Of a DNA stretch of 23,599 nucleotides, positions 7,432-14,526 are shown piece after piece. The notes beneath the pieces were generated by a model, which saw only the letters and a list, made by a program, of their open reading frames with translations, was not told the DNA's origin and did no database searches. The DNA is from JANLWK01 sp031364505 (GTDB taxonomy: Bacteria; Eisenbacteria; RBG-16-71-46). Location: contig JANLWK010000434.1 of NCBI GenBank assembly GCA_031364505.1, forward strand, positions 1 to 23,599. Reading direction: 5' to 3'. A program made the translations under genes and the position numbers. Numbering within the stretch: the first letter of the stretch is position 1; each line of letters opens with the position of its first letter.

Positions 7432-8700
7432 ATGGCGTTCAGGGGTTTCCGGCGCCGGGCGTCGCTGGTCCCTGCCGCGGAGGGCCTCGTCACATCGGGT
7501 TGCCGACGGGCCCCGGGCCGTGATGGACTCCTTCGATTGAGCCCGCCCATCCCGACGCCCGCCCCATCCATCCCCGCCATCACGAGCCCTGAACCCGGCG
7601 CATCGGATGCGCTGCGCGCACGCTGGCGCCCCGTGCTGCTCGTGGGAGCCGCGGCGCTCGCGGCGGCCGTCATCGAGTCCACGTTCGGGATGATGCCCGG
7701 CACCGGCGGCGTGGCCGGCATCCCGTGGACCACGGCGTTTCGGGTCACGGCCCCGGGTTGGCTCGTCGCGTCCCTGATGGTGCCGGGGGTGCTCGCGCTC
7801 GCACGGCGGTTCCCGTTTCGCCCGGGTCGCATGCCCGCGGCACTCGCCGCCCACGCGATCGGCGTCGGCGTCTTCACGGCGCTTCACATCGTGCTGTCGA
7901 TCACGCTCCTGGCGCTCATCGACGGGCGGCCCCAGCGCCTGCACCACCTGATGCCGATGTCCCTCAACCTGCTCCGTCTCTACTCGGGCGCCGAGCTGCT
8001 CACCTACGCCACGATCGTCGGCGTCTGGAACGCGTTCTCGTACCATCGCGAGTCGCTCGCCCGCGCCCGCGACGCCGCGGAATTGAGGGAGAAGCTCGTC
8101 GAAGCCCGGCTCGACGCGCTGCGGCTCCAGCTCCAGCCGCACTTCCTGTTCAACACGCTGCACGCCGTGAGCGAGATGGCGCGCGCGGGAGAGACCGAGA
8201 CGCTCGTCGCGACGGTGGCCCACCTCGGGGATCTGCTGCGCGCGGTGCTCGACGAGCGTCTCGGCCAGGACGTGACGCTCGACGAAGAGCTGGCGCTGCT
8301 CGGCAAGTACCTCGACATCCAGCGCGTGCGCTTCCGCGACCGGCTGACGATCCAGTGGCGCATCGACGACGAGTGCCGGGCGGCGCGGGTGCCGTCGCTG
8401 ATCCTGCAGCCATTGGTCGAGAACGCCATGATCCATGGCCTCGACGCGCGGCCGGGCCCCGGCGAGATCACGATCGCCGCGCGGCGCGACGGGACGCGGC
8501 TCACGCTGATGCTCGAGGACACGGGTCCCGGCCTGGCGCCCGAAGCCTCGCGGCGCCGGACGGGCATCGGCCTCGCGAACACGCGCTCGCGGCTCGAGCA
8601 CCGCTACGGCGCCGGCATGCGCTTCTACGCCGAGAACGCGAAGCACGGCGGCGCGCGATTCGTCGTCGAGATCCCGTTCGAGACCGAGGCGCGCGCGTGA
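7432..8700 (+). CDS. LytS/YpdA-type membrane sensor histidine kinase
   Basis: Protein of up to 422 residues. Hydrophobic segments near 68-88, 105-125, 135-163 and 185-200 anchor it in the membrane. The His_kinase domain follows with the phospho-acceptor His237 in QLQPHFLFNTL. The HATPase domain has the N box LVENAMIHG (328-336), the G1 box DTGPGL (363-368) and the G2 box GIGLANTRSRL (378-388). No separate sensor domain is present, so the ligand is probably sensed by the membrane part. The first 35-60 residues look non-conserved and ATG 7432 has no clear ribosome site. TTG 7537 is another possible start. It overlaps the response-regulator gene by four bases (GTGA), a coupled two-component pair. 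Confidence 0.9.
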   Translation: MAFRGFRRRASLVPAAEGLVTSGCRRAPGRDGLLRLSPPIPTPAPSIPAITSPEPGASDALRARWRPVLLVGAAALAAAVIESTFGMMPGTGGVAGIPWTTAFRVTAPGWLVASLMVPGVLALARRFPFRPGRMPAALAAHAIGVGVFTALHIVLSITLLALIDGRPQRLHHLMPMSLNLLRLYSGAELLTYATIVGVWNAFSYHRESLARARDAAELREKLVEARLDALRLQLQPHFLFNTLHAVSEMARAGETETLVATVAHLGDLLRAVLDERLGQDVTLDEELALLGKYLDIQRVRFRDRLTIQWRIDDECRAARVPSLILQPLVENAMIHGLDARPGPGEITIAARRDGTRLTLMLEDTGPGLAPEASRRRTGIGLANTRSRLEHRYGAGMRFYAENAKHGGARFVVEIPFETEARA

Positions 8701-9452
8701 TCGCGCATCGCGTGTTGATCGTCGAGGATGAGCCGCTCGCGCGGCGCGGGCTGCGCCGATCGCTGGCCACGATGCCGGGCTTCGAGCTGGCGGGCGAGGC
8801 GTGCGACGGGCCCGAGGCCGTCGGAGCGATCCTCGGCCTGCATCCCGATCTCGTGCTGCTCGACGTCCAGATCCCCGGCTTCGACGGCTTCGAGGTGCTC
8901 GCGCGCGTGCGCGACACGCACGTGCCCGGCGTGGTGTTCGTGTCGGCGTACGATCATTACGCGCTGCGGGCATTCGACGCGCACGCGGTGGATTACCTGC
9001 TCAAGCCGTACACCGAGGAGCGTTTCCGCGAAGCGCTGGATCGCGCGCGGGCGCGGCTGGAGCACCCCGATCCGGCACACCTCGAGAAGCTGCTGGGCAT
9101 GGTCGCCGCACTCGCCCCGCTCCGGGGCGAGCGTTTCGTCGACCGCTTCACCGTGCGCGAACGCCAGGGATGGCGGCTCGTACGCGTCGAGGACATCCAC
9201 TGGTTCGAGTCGGCCGGGAACTACGTCGAGCTGCACACCCCGGCCGCCATGCACCTGATCCGCATGACGATGGCCGCACTCGAGCGAACGCTCGACCCAC
9301 GGCGATTCGTGCGCATCCACCGGACGACGGTCGTCAATCTCGACGAGGTGCTCGAGGTGCTGCCCGAAACGGGCGAGGGGTACCGGGTCGTGCTCCGATC
9401 GGGCCAGGCGCTGCGCATGAGCCGGCGCTTCCAGAGCCGCCTGATCCCCTAG
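8697..9452 (+). CDS. LytTR-family response regulator (AlgR/LytR type)
   Basis: Protein of 251 residues with an N-terminal receiver domain and a C-terminal LytTR DNA-binding domain. In the receiver, the acidic pair is ED at 10-11, the phospho-acceptor is Asp56 in VLLDVQIPG, the switch Ser83 is in FVSAYD, and Lys103 is in LLKPY. The LytTR domain (about 145-250) shows RLVRVEDIHWFESAGNYVEL, the positively charged FVRIHRTTVVNL, and the ending RMSRRFQSRL. The GTG start at 8697 overlaps the kinase stop codon, so the pair is co-translated. It would bind imperfect repeats upstream of target genes. Its closest downstream gene is the secreted FG-GAP protein 154 bp away, which may or may not be a target. 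Confidence 0.94.
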   Translation: MIAHRVLIVEDEPLARRGLRRSLATMPGFELAGEACDGPEAVGAILGLHPDLVLLDVQIPGFDGFEVLARVRDTHVPGVVFVSAYDHYALRAFDAHAVDYLLKPYTEERFREALDRARARLEHPDPAHLEKLLGMVAALAPLRGERFVDRFTVRERQGWRLVRVEDIHWFESAGNYVELHTPAAMHLIRMTMAALERTLDPRRFVRIHRTTVVNLDEVLEVLPETGEGYRVVLRSGQALRMSRRFQSRLIP

Positions 9453-9606
9453 CCGCGTTCGTCCCTGCCGGCGACGTTCCGTCCCGCCTCGCGGGGGCGC
9501 CGTCACTCCGGGGGTGATCGCCGCGCATCGTGGCCGGATGCTCGTGCCACGACGCCGCCACGGGGGTGCTGCGTCGGCGTTCCCGACCGGCCAGAGGACT
9601 CGATCC

Positions 9607-11415
9607 ATGCTCCGTCGCCACATCGTGCGCGCCATGATTCATGCCGCGCCACTCGCGCTGCTGCTCGCCGCCCGGCCGGCGGCACCCCAGTCGTTCTCGA
9701 AGGTCACGAGCGGGAACGCGATCGCCACCGATCCGGTGCCCGCCTCGGCCGCCTACGCCGGCGTCGCCTGGGGCGATTACGACGACGACGGCGACCAGGA
9801 TCTGTACATCGTTCAACAGGGGTTGTATCGCAACAACGGCGCAGGATCGTTCTCAAAGCTCGCGGCCATTCCGGCCGACCACTCGCTGGCGCTCGGCTGC
9901 TCGTGGGGCGACGTGGACAACGACGGCGACCTCGACCTGTTCGTCGCCGGCGGGCCGCCCGGCGGCTCGGTGTTCTATCGCAACGACGGCGGCAACGTGT
10001 TCACGCGCGTCGTCACGGGCGACATCGGCGATGCGGTCGCGAACCAGGGCTGGAGTGCCGCGTGGGGCGACTACGACCTCGACGGATTGCTCGACCTGGC
10101 CGTGGCGGCCGCGAACGGATTCGCGAACATCACCACGCCGAACCACCTGCTGCACAACCTCGGCGCCGCCACCTTCGAGCGGCTCGACACGACCGCGGTG
10201 AGCATGACGACGGGAACGTACACCGTGCCGTGCTGGAACGATGTCGACGACGACGGGGATCCGGACCTGTTCATCGCCTCCGGGCCGGTGGACGGCACGA
10301 CGGCGCCCGACTTCCTGTATGCGAACAACCGCACGGCGCCCGGCCAGACCGAGTTCTCGCGCATCACCACCGGGGCGCTGGCGACGGATCCGCATGACGG
10401 GCAGCTCTACAACTGGGTCGACATCGATTCCGACGGCGATCTCGACGTGTACGTCACGAACTACGGCGGGCCGTCGAGCGGGTTGCCGAACGACCTGTAT
10501 CGCAACGACGGCGGCACGTTCGTGCGGCTGACCTCGGCGCAGGCGGGGCCGATCGTCTCGGATGCCGGCCACTCGATGGCGTCCGTATGGGCCGACTTCG
10601 ACAACGACGGCGACATGGACTGTGTCGTCGCGAACGACGGCCCGGAGCTGACGCAGCACTACTCCAACGACGGCACCGGCTTCTTCACCTCGCTGACGGG
10701 CAGCGCGCTGCGCACCGTGGGTCCACACTACGGCGCGGGCGCCGCCGATTACGACGCCGACGGCGACATGGACCTCTACATCCATGGCACGACCGGCACG
10801 CGCGGGCTGTTCCGCAACAACAGCAACCCGGCCTCGCCGAACGGCTGGCTCGACGTGCACTGCGTGGGGTCGGTGTCGAACCGCGCCGCGATCGGGTCGC
10901 GCGTCTGGGTGCGCGCGACGATCGGCGGCGTGTCGCGGATCCTCGTCCAGCAGATCTCGGCGCAGAACAGCTTCGACGGGCACGGCTCGTTCGATCCGCA
11001 CTTCGGACTCGGCAGCGCCGCCGTCGTGGAGGACGTGACGGTCCGCTTCCCGAGCGGGATCCAGCGGACGGTGTCCGATGTCGCGATCCGGCAGCGCATC
11101 ACGGTGACCGAGGACGTGCCGACCTCAGTGCTGCCCGAGCCGCCCGGCGATTCGCCGCGCATCGAATGGCTCGGCGCGAACCCCGTCGGCGCGCGGTTAC
11201 GCCTCGCGCTCACCCTGCCGGCCGCGGGCGACGCGCGCCTGGGCCTGCTCGACGTGAGCGGCCGGTCCGTGCTGAGCCGCGAGCTACGCGGCGTGGGGGC
11301 CGGCCGTCATCTCGTGGACCTCGGCTCGAGCGCAGCGCTCGATCCGGGCGTCTACTGGCTGCGCGTCGATGCCGGCGGCACGCGCCGCAGTGTCCGCATC
11401 GTCGTGGTGCGATGA
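9607..11415 (+). CDS. Secreted FG-GAP/VCBS-repeat protein with ASPIC/UnbV domain and C-terminal sorting tail
   Basis: Exported protein of 602 residues. The start at ATG 9607 gives a signal peptide (RRHIVRAMIHAAPLALLLAARPAA) and has AGAGGA upstream. The body carries about seven FG-GAP/VCBS repeats, each with a calcium-binding acidic loop such as WGDYDDDGDQDLY, WGDVDNDGDLDLF, WADFDNDGDMDC and YDADGDMDLY, which together should form a beta-propeller. Residues about 425-487 match the ASPIC/UnbV domain (RAAIGSRVWVRAT and FPSGIQRTV). From about 520 a FlgD-Ig/type-IX-secretion-like tail ends in GVYWLRVDAGGTRRSVRIVVVR. It probably sits on, or is released from, the cell surface. The ligand is unknown. 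The same UnbV plus tail layout recurs in the giant gene at the right end of the window. Confidence 0.88.
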   Translation: MLRRHIVRAMIHAAPLALLLAARPAAPQSFSKVTSGNAIATDPVPASAAYAGVAWGDYDDDGDQDLYIVQQGLYRNNGAGSFSKLAAIPADHSLALGCSWGDVDNDGDLDLFVAGGPPGGSVFYRNDGGNVFTRVVTGDIGDAVANQGWSAAWGDYDLDGLLDLAVAAANGFANITTPNHLLHNLGAATFERLDTTAVSMTTGTYTVPCWNDVDDDGDPDLFIASGPVDGTTAPDFLYANNRTAPGQTEFSRITTGALATDPHDGQLYNWVDIDSDGDLDVYVTNYGGPSSGLPNDLYRNDGGTFVRLTSAQAGPIVSDAGHSMASVWADFDNDGDMDCVVANDGPELTQHYSNDGTGFFTSLTGSALRTVGPHYGAGAADYDADGDMDLYIHGTTGTRGLFRNNSNPASPNGWLDVHCVGSVSNRAAIGSRVWVRATIGGVSRILVQQISAQNSFDGHGSFDPHFGLGSAAVVEDVTVRFPSGIQRTVSDVAIRQRITVTEDVPTSVLPEPPGDSPRIEWLGANPVGARLRLALTLPAAGDARLGLLDVSGRSVLSRELRGVGAGRHLVDLGSSAALDPGVYWLRVDAGGTRRSVRIVVVR

Positions 11416-11442
11416 GCATGCTGTAGACGGCTCCGTGCAGTA

Positions 11443-11488
11443 GGGTGATGGCTTGCCACCTCGTTTGCGCGTGTCGAGACCATCACCC
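11443..11488 (+). promoter_or_regulatory. 9-bp perfect inverted repeat just upstream of the helicase start
   Basis: GGGTGATGG (11443-11451) and CCATCACCC (11480-11488) are perfect complements with a 28-base spacer. The right arm ends five bases before ATG 11494, and no Shine-Dalgarno sequence is visible between it and the ATG. It may be an operator, or an mRNA hairpin that controls helicase translation. Confidence 0.4.
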
Positions 11489-11493
11489 GACCC

Positions 11494-13410
11494 ATGACGT
11501 CGCTCCGCACCGAAGACCATTTCGCCCGCCTCGCCCGGTTGCTCGAGATGGAGGGCCGCGCCGCGGCTCAGCAGGCGGCCGAGCGCTCCCGCCGGCTCGC
11601 CCCCGCCGAGGCCGAGCGCTCCGGCACCTGCCTCGTCGACCTGGTCGTGCGCGACGAGGAGCCCGGCCTCGGCGGCCGCCACCTGTTGCGCCTCGGACGG
11701 CGCAAGCGATCGCCTCTCCCGTGGACGCGGCTCGCTGTTGGCAGTCCCGTGGTGCTGAGTCCGCTGCAGCGGAGCGATGTCGAATATCGAGGCGTGATCT
11801 GCGAGCACGCGGCCGATTCCGTCCAAGTCGCCCTCAGCCACATGCCCGACGATCTCGACGAACACGAGAGCTGGCGAATCGACCTGTCGAGCGACGACGT
11901 GGCGACGGAACGCAGCCGCCGGGCGATTCGCGAGGCCGCCCACGCGAAGGACGGCCGGCTGGCGGAATTGCGCGACGTCCTGCTCGCAAGGCGCCCCGCT
12001 GCGTTTCAGCCCGAGAACACCGAATCCGTCCAGGCAGCCGGCCTCAACGAGTCGCAGGAGGCGGCGGTGCGTTTCACCCTCTCCGCGTCCGACGTGGCGT
12101 TGATTCACGGGCCGCCCGGCACCGGCAAGACCACGACCGTCGTGGAGCTGATTCGCCGAGAGGTCCGCCGCGGCCGTCGCGTCCTGGTCTGCGCGCCGAG
12201 CAATGCGGCCGTCGACCTGCTGCTCGAGAAGCTGCTGGACCGCGGTGTGGACGCGGTGCGGCTCGGACATCCGGCGCGCGTGACCCCGGCGCTGCGAGCC
12301 CACACGCTGGACCTGCTGGTCGAGGACCACCCCGACTTCCGTCTCGCGCGCAAGATGCTGAAAGAGGCGTTGAAGTTGTTTCGGGAGGCGGAACGCCGCA
12401 CTCGTGCAAAGCCGCCGCCCGGGGCGCGGCAGGAGGCGCGGCGGGAAGCGAAGAGCCTGCTCGCCGACGCGCGGAAGCTGGAGGACCAGGCCGCGGCGAA
12501 CATTCTCGATACCGCACGCGTGCTGTGCGCGACGACGACGGGCCTCGACGGCGCGATGCTGGGCGCGCGCCGCTTCGACCTCGCGGTGATCGACGAGGCC
12601 TGCCAGAGTACCGAGCCCGGCAGCTGGATCCCGCTGCTGCGCGTCGACCGCGTCGTGCTGGCCGGCGACCACTGCCAGTTGCCGCCCACGGTGGTCAGCC
12701 GCGAAGCCGCCGCGGAGGGATTCCATCGCAGCCTGTTCGAGCGGCTCATCGCGGACCTCGGTCCGCACATCGCCCGGCGGCTGACTGTGCAGTATCGAAT
12801 GCACGAGGCGATCGCCGGCTTCTCGTCCAAGGAGTTCTACGACGCGGAGCTGGTCGCCGACGAGGCCGTGCGCGCGCACGTGTTGTCCGAACTGCCCGGC
12901 GTGGTCGCGACGCCGCTCACGCTGACGCCGGTCGACTTCATCGACACGGCCGGGGCGAGCTACGACGAGGAGGCCGAACCCGACGGCGAGAGCCGCCAGA
13001 ATCCGCGGGAGGCCGCGCTCGTATGCCTCCAGGTGCGACAGCTGATGGACGCCGGGCTGCCGCCGAACGACATCGCGGTCATTGCTCCCTACGCCGCGCA
13101 GGTGCGGCGGCTGCGCGAGCTGTTGCCGTACGCCACGCTCGAGATCGACAGCGTCGACGGCTTCCAGGGGCGCGAGAAGGAGGCGGTCGTGATCTCGCTC
13201 GTGCGCTCGAACCCGCAGGGCGAGATCGGTTTCCTCGCTGACGTGCGCCGCATGAACGTCGCCCTCACGCGCGCCCGGCGCAAACTCATCGTGATCGGCG
13301 ACAGCGCCACGCTCGCGAGCCATCCGTTCTATCGCCGCATGATCGAGTACGTCGAGAGTCTTGGCGCCTATCGAACGGTGTGGGAGGAGGGATCATGGGA
13401 GGAGGGATGA
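11494..13410 (+). CDS. Superfamily 1 DNA/RNA helicase, IGHMBP2/Upf1-like
   Basis: Protein of 638 residues. Helicase motifs in order: Q-motif-like LNESQEAAV (184-192), Walker A GPPGTGKTT (206-214), motif Ia VCAPSNAAVD (232-241), Walker B IDEAC (366-370), motif III GDHCQLPPTV (391-400), motif IV QYRMH (433-437), motif V VDGFQGREKEAVVISLVRSN (554-573) and motif VI LTRARRKLIVIGD (591-603). An oligonucleotide-binding-like N-terminal region (45-130) precedes the core, as in SMUBP2-type enzymes. A charged alpha-helical insertion (283-335) lies in domain 1B. It should unwind or translocate on nucleic acid using ATP; the biological role is unknown. The last ten residues (VWEEGSWEEG) are encoded by a 15-bp tandem repeat that runs through the stop codon. 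It heads a plus-strand run with the SUI1 and MerB-like genes. Confidence 0.93.
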   Translation: MTSLRTEDHFARLARLLEMEGRAAAQQAAERSRRLAPAEAERSGTCLVDLVVRDEEPGLGGRHLLRLGRRKRSPLPWTRLAVGSPVVLSPLQRSDVEYRGVICEHAADSVQVALSHMPDDLDEHESWRIDLSSDDVATERSRRAIREAAHAKDGRLAELRDVLLARRPAAFQPENTESVQAAGLNESQEAAVRFTLSASDVALIHGPPGTGKTTTVVELIRREVRRGRRVLVCAPSNAAVDLLLEKLLDRGVDAVRLGHPARVTPALRAHTLDLLVEDHPDFRLARKMLKEALKLFREAERRTRAKPPPGARQEARREAKSLLADARKLEDQAAANILDTARVLCATTTGLDGAMLGARRFDLAVIDEACQSTEPGSWIPLLRVDRVVLAGDHCQLPPTVVSREAAAEGFHRSLFERLIADLGPHIARRLTVQYRMHEAIAGFSSKEFYDAELVADEAVRAHVLSELPGVVATPLTLTPVDFIDTAGASYDEEAEPDGESRQNPREAALVCLQVRQLMDAGLPPNDIAVIAPYAAQVRRLRELLPYATLEIDSVDGFQGREKEAVVISLVRSNPQGEIGFLADVRRMNVALTRARRKLIVIGDSATLASHPFYRRMIEYVESLGAYRTVWEEGSWEEG

Positions 13411-13441
13411 AGGGAGGAGGGATGAAGGGAGGAGGGATAAT
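13382..13441 (+). repeat. Four-copy 15-bp tandem repeat of Shine-Dalgarno-like sequence
   Basis: Four consecutive units of GGGAGGAGGGATNAN occupy 13382-13396, 13397-13411, 13412-13426 and 13427-13441. They are nearly identical (unit endings CAT, GAA, GAA, AAT). Because 15 is a multiple of three, copies within the helicase frame encode repeated WEEGS/WEEG. The helicase stop TGA (13408-13410) lies in the second copy. Every unit contains AGGAGG, the ideal anti-16S complement, so the array presents four ribosome-binding sites in a row upstream of the SUI1 gene. Confidence 0.85.
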
Positions 13442-13463
13442 GGATGTGATGGGGCGCCCGTGA
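13440..13463 (+). CDS. Putative 7-codon leader ORF coupled to the SUI1 gene
   Basis: ATG 13440 opens a frame reading MDVMGRP and stopping at TGA 13461-13463. GGAGGG (13431-13436) of the last tandem repeat stands a good ribosome-binding distance upstream. The stop overlaps the GTG start of the SUI1 gene (13460-13462) as GTGA, the same coupling used by two other gene pairs in this window. It may be a translational coupler for the downstream gene, or a coincidence of the repeat. Confidence 0.4.
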   Translation: MDVMGRP

Positions 13464-13807
13464 GCGACCGCGTCGTCTATCGCTCGGGAGTCGGACGGAT
13501 CTGCCCCGACTGCGCACAGCCCGTGGCCGGCTGCCGCTGCGCCAAGCATGGTCGCGGCGACGCTCCGATCCCGGAACGCATCACCGTGAAGCTCCGACTC
13601 GAGAAGAAGGGCCGCGCGGGCAAGAGCGTGACCGTGGTCGACGGCCTGCCCGACAACGCCGCCTTCCTCGACGAGCTCGCCGCCGCGCTCAAGAGGTCCT
13701 GCGGCGTTGGCGGCACCACCCAGCCGGGCGCCGTGGAGCTCGCGGGCGACGTCCGCGACCGCGTGCGGCCGCTGCTGGCTGCACGCGGCTTCGTTGTGAA
13801 AGGCTGA
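13460..13807 (+). CDS. yciH: SUI1/eIF1-like translation initiation factor (YciH family)
   Basis: Protein of 115 residues, close to E. coli YciH. The N-terminus has a four-cysteine cluster, CPDCAQPVAGCRC (15-27), that could bind zinc. The SUI1 core follows: KLRLEKKGRAGKSVTVVDGL (44-63), then LDELAAALKRSCGVGGT (70-87, containing the conserved helix and the CGVGGT turn), and ELAGDVRDRV (93-102). The bacterial protein is thought to influence start-site fidelity and to be a stress-linked translation inhibitor. The GTG start at 13460 is where similarity begins; the frame is open upstream only through the tandem repeats. It sits between helicase and MerB-like genes, four bases before the latter. Confidence 0.92.
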   Translation: MSDRVVYRSGVGRICPDCAQPVAGCRCAKHGRGDAPIPERITVKLRLEKKGRAGKSVTVVDGLPDNAAFLDELAAALKRSCGVGGTTQPGAVELAGDVRDRVRPLLAARGFVVKG

Positions 13808-13811
13808 GCCC

Positions 13812-14510
13812 ATGCCGAGCGAGCCCGCCAGCGATTTGGAAACGCGGATCAAGCTGGCGGTCTACCATCACTTCGCCGAGACGGGCCGGCCGCCGCTGCC
13901 CGCCGAGATCGCGACCCGCACCGACACGAACGCCGATCGGGTGATCGAGGCGTATCGAAGCCTGTTCGCACAGCGCCTGCTCGTGCTCGACACGGATCAC
14001 ACGACGATCCGGATGGCGCCGCCGTTTTCGAGCGTGCCAACCCAGCACCGCGTCGAGTCGAACGGCGTCACGTATTTCGCGCCCTGCGCGTGGGACTCCC
14101 TCGGCATCCCGGCGGCGCTGCACCGGCCCGCAGTCGTTCACTCGAGGTGCGAGCAGTCGCACGAGCCGTTCGACCTCGACGTCGGAGTCGATGGCCCGCC
14201 GCCGTCGGACTGGCTGTTCCATAGCCTCGTCCCCGCCGCGCGATGGTGGCCCGACATCGTCTACACCTGAGCGAACATGGTCTTCTTCCGGTCGGAAGAA
14301 CGGGTGCGGGAGTGGTGCGAGGGTCGCGGCGCCGCGATGAACCCGCGCGCGCGCATCGAACAGCTGTGGACGCTCGCGACCCGCTGGTACGGCAACCGTC
14401 TCGATCCCAACTCCCGTCGCCCCGCCGCCGGCGAGATTCCCGGGATCTTCGCGGACGCCGGCTTCACCGACGACTTCTGGAATCCCAAGTCCGAGCGATA
14501 CGCCAAGTGA
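13812..14510 (+). CDS. MerB (alkylmercury lyase)-like protein, candidate selenoprotein with in-frame TGA at residue 153
   Basis: One frame of 232 residues if TGA 14268-14270 is read as selenocysteine. Residues 1-80 resemble the MerB-family N-terminal winged-helix part (LETRIKLAVYHHFAETG). The lyase core has Cys92 and Asp95 in PCAWDSLGIP, matching MerB Cys96 and Asp99, and Cys113 in HSRCE, matching Cys117. After WWPDIVYT the TGA codon comes, then ANMVFFRSEERV in the same frame. Aligning FF with FF of MerB (FCCHVHFF) puts the TGA exactly at catalytic Cys159. The C-terminal 79 residues continue with conserved-looking IEQLWTLATRWYGNRLDP and end at TGA 14508-14510. In MerB the two cysteines and the aspartate cleave carbon-mercury bonds. 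Here substrate and role are unproven, because no mer genes are nearby. AAAGG (13799-13803) precedes the ATG. Alternatives: a nonsense mutation, or two separately translated pieces with restart at ATG 14277. Confidence 0.82.
14268..14300 (+). promoter_or_regulatory. Candidate bacterial SECIS element with recoded UGA
   Basis: After UGA (14268-14270) the sequence TTCTTCC (14283-14289), loop GGTC (14290-14293) and GGAAGAA (14294-14300) forms a perfect 7-bp stem with a 4-base loop. The first loop G is 19 bases after the UGA. Bacterial SECIS elements have a short stem, a small apical loop with G in its first two positions, and roughly 16-37 bases between UGA and loop; the E. coli fdhF loop is also GGUC-like. 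The stem lies within codons for FFRSEE, so part of the pairing follows from the protein sequence. Confidence 0.65.
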
Positions 14511-14526
14511 GGGGAATGGGTTGAAG

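Noticed and set aside
9483..9495. Terminator after the response regulator (CCCGC-CTC-GCGGG)
   Set aside because: The stem is only 5 bp in GC-rich DNA with no T-tract; too weak to call.
13382..13441. CRISPR-like array
   Set aside because: Units are 15 bp, directly adjacent and without spacers; it is a simple tandem repeat.
13361..13459. N-terminal extension of the SUI1 protein through the tandem repeats
   Set aside because: It would encode repeated RRDEG from the minisatellite with no SUI1 similarity; GTG 13460 starts the conserved part.
14277..14510. Separate 77-residue gene starting at ATG 14277
   Set aside because: It is in phase with, and continuous in similarity with, the upstream MerB-like frame, and lacks its own ribosome site; better explained as the C-terminal part of one protein. 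Restart after the TGA is kept as an alternative in the feature entry.
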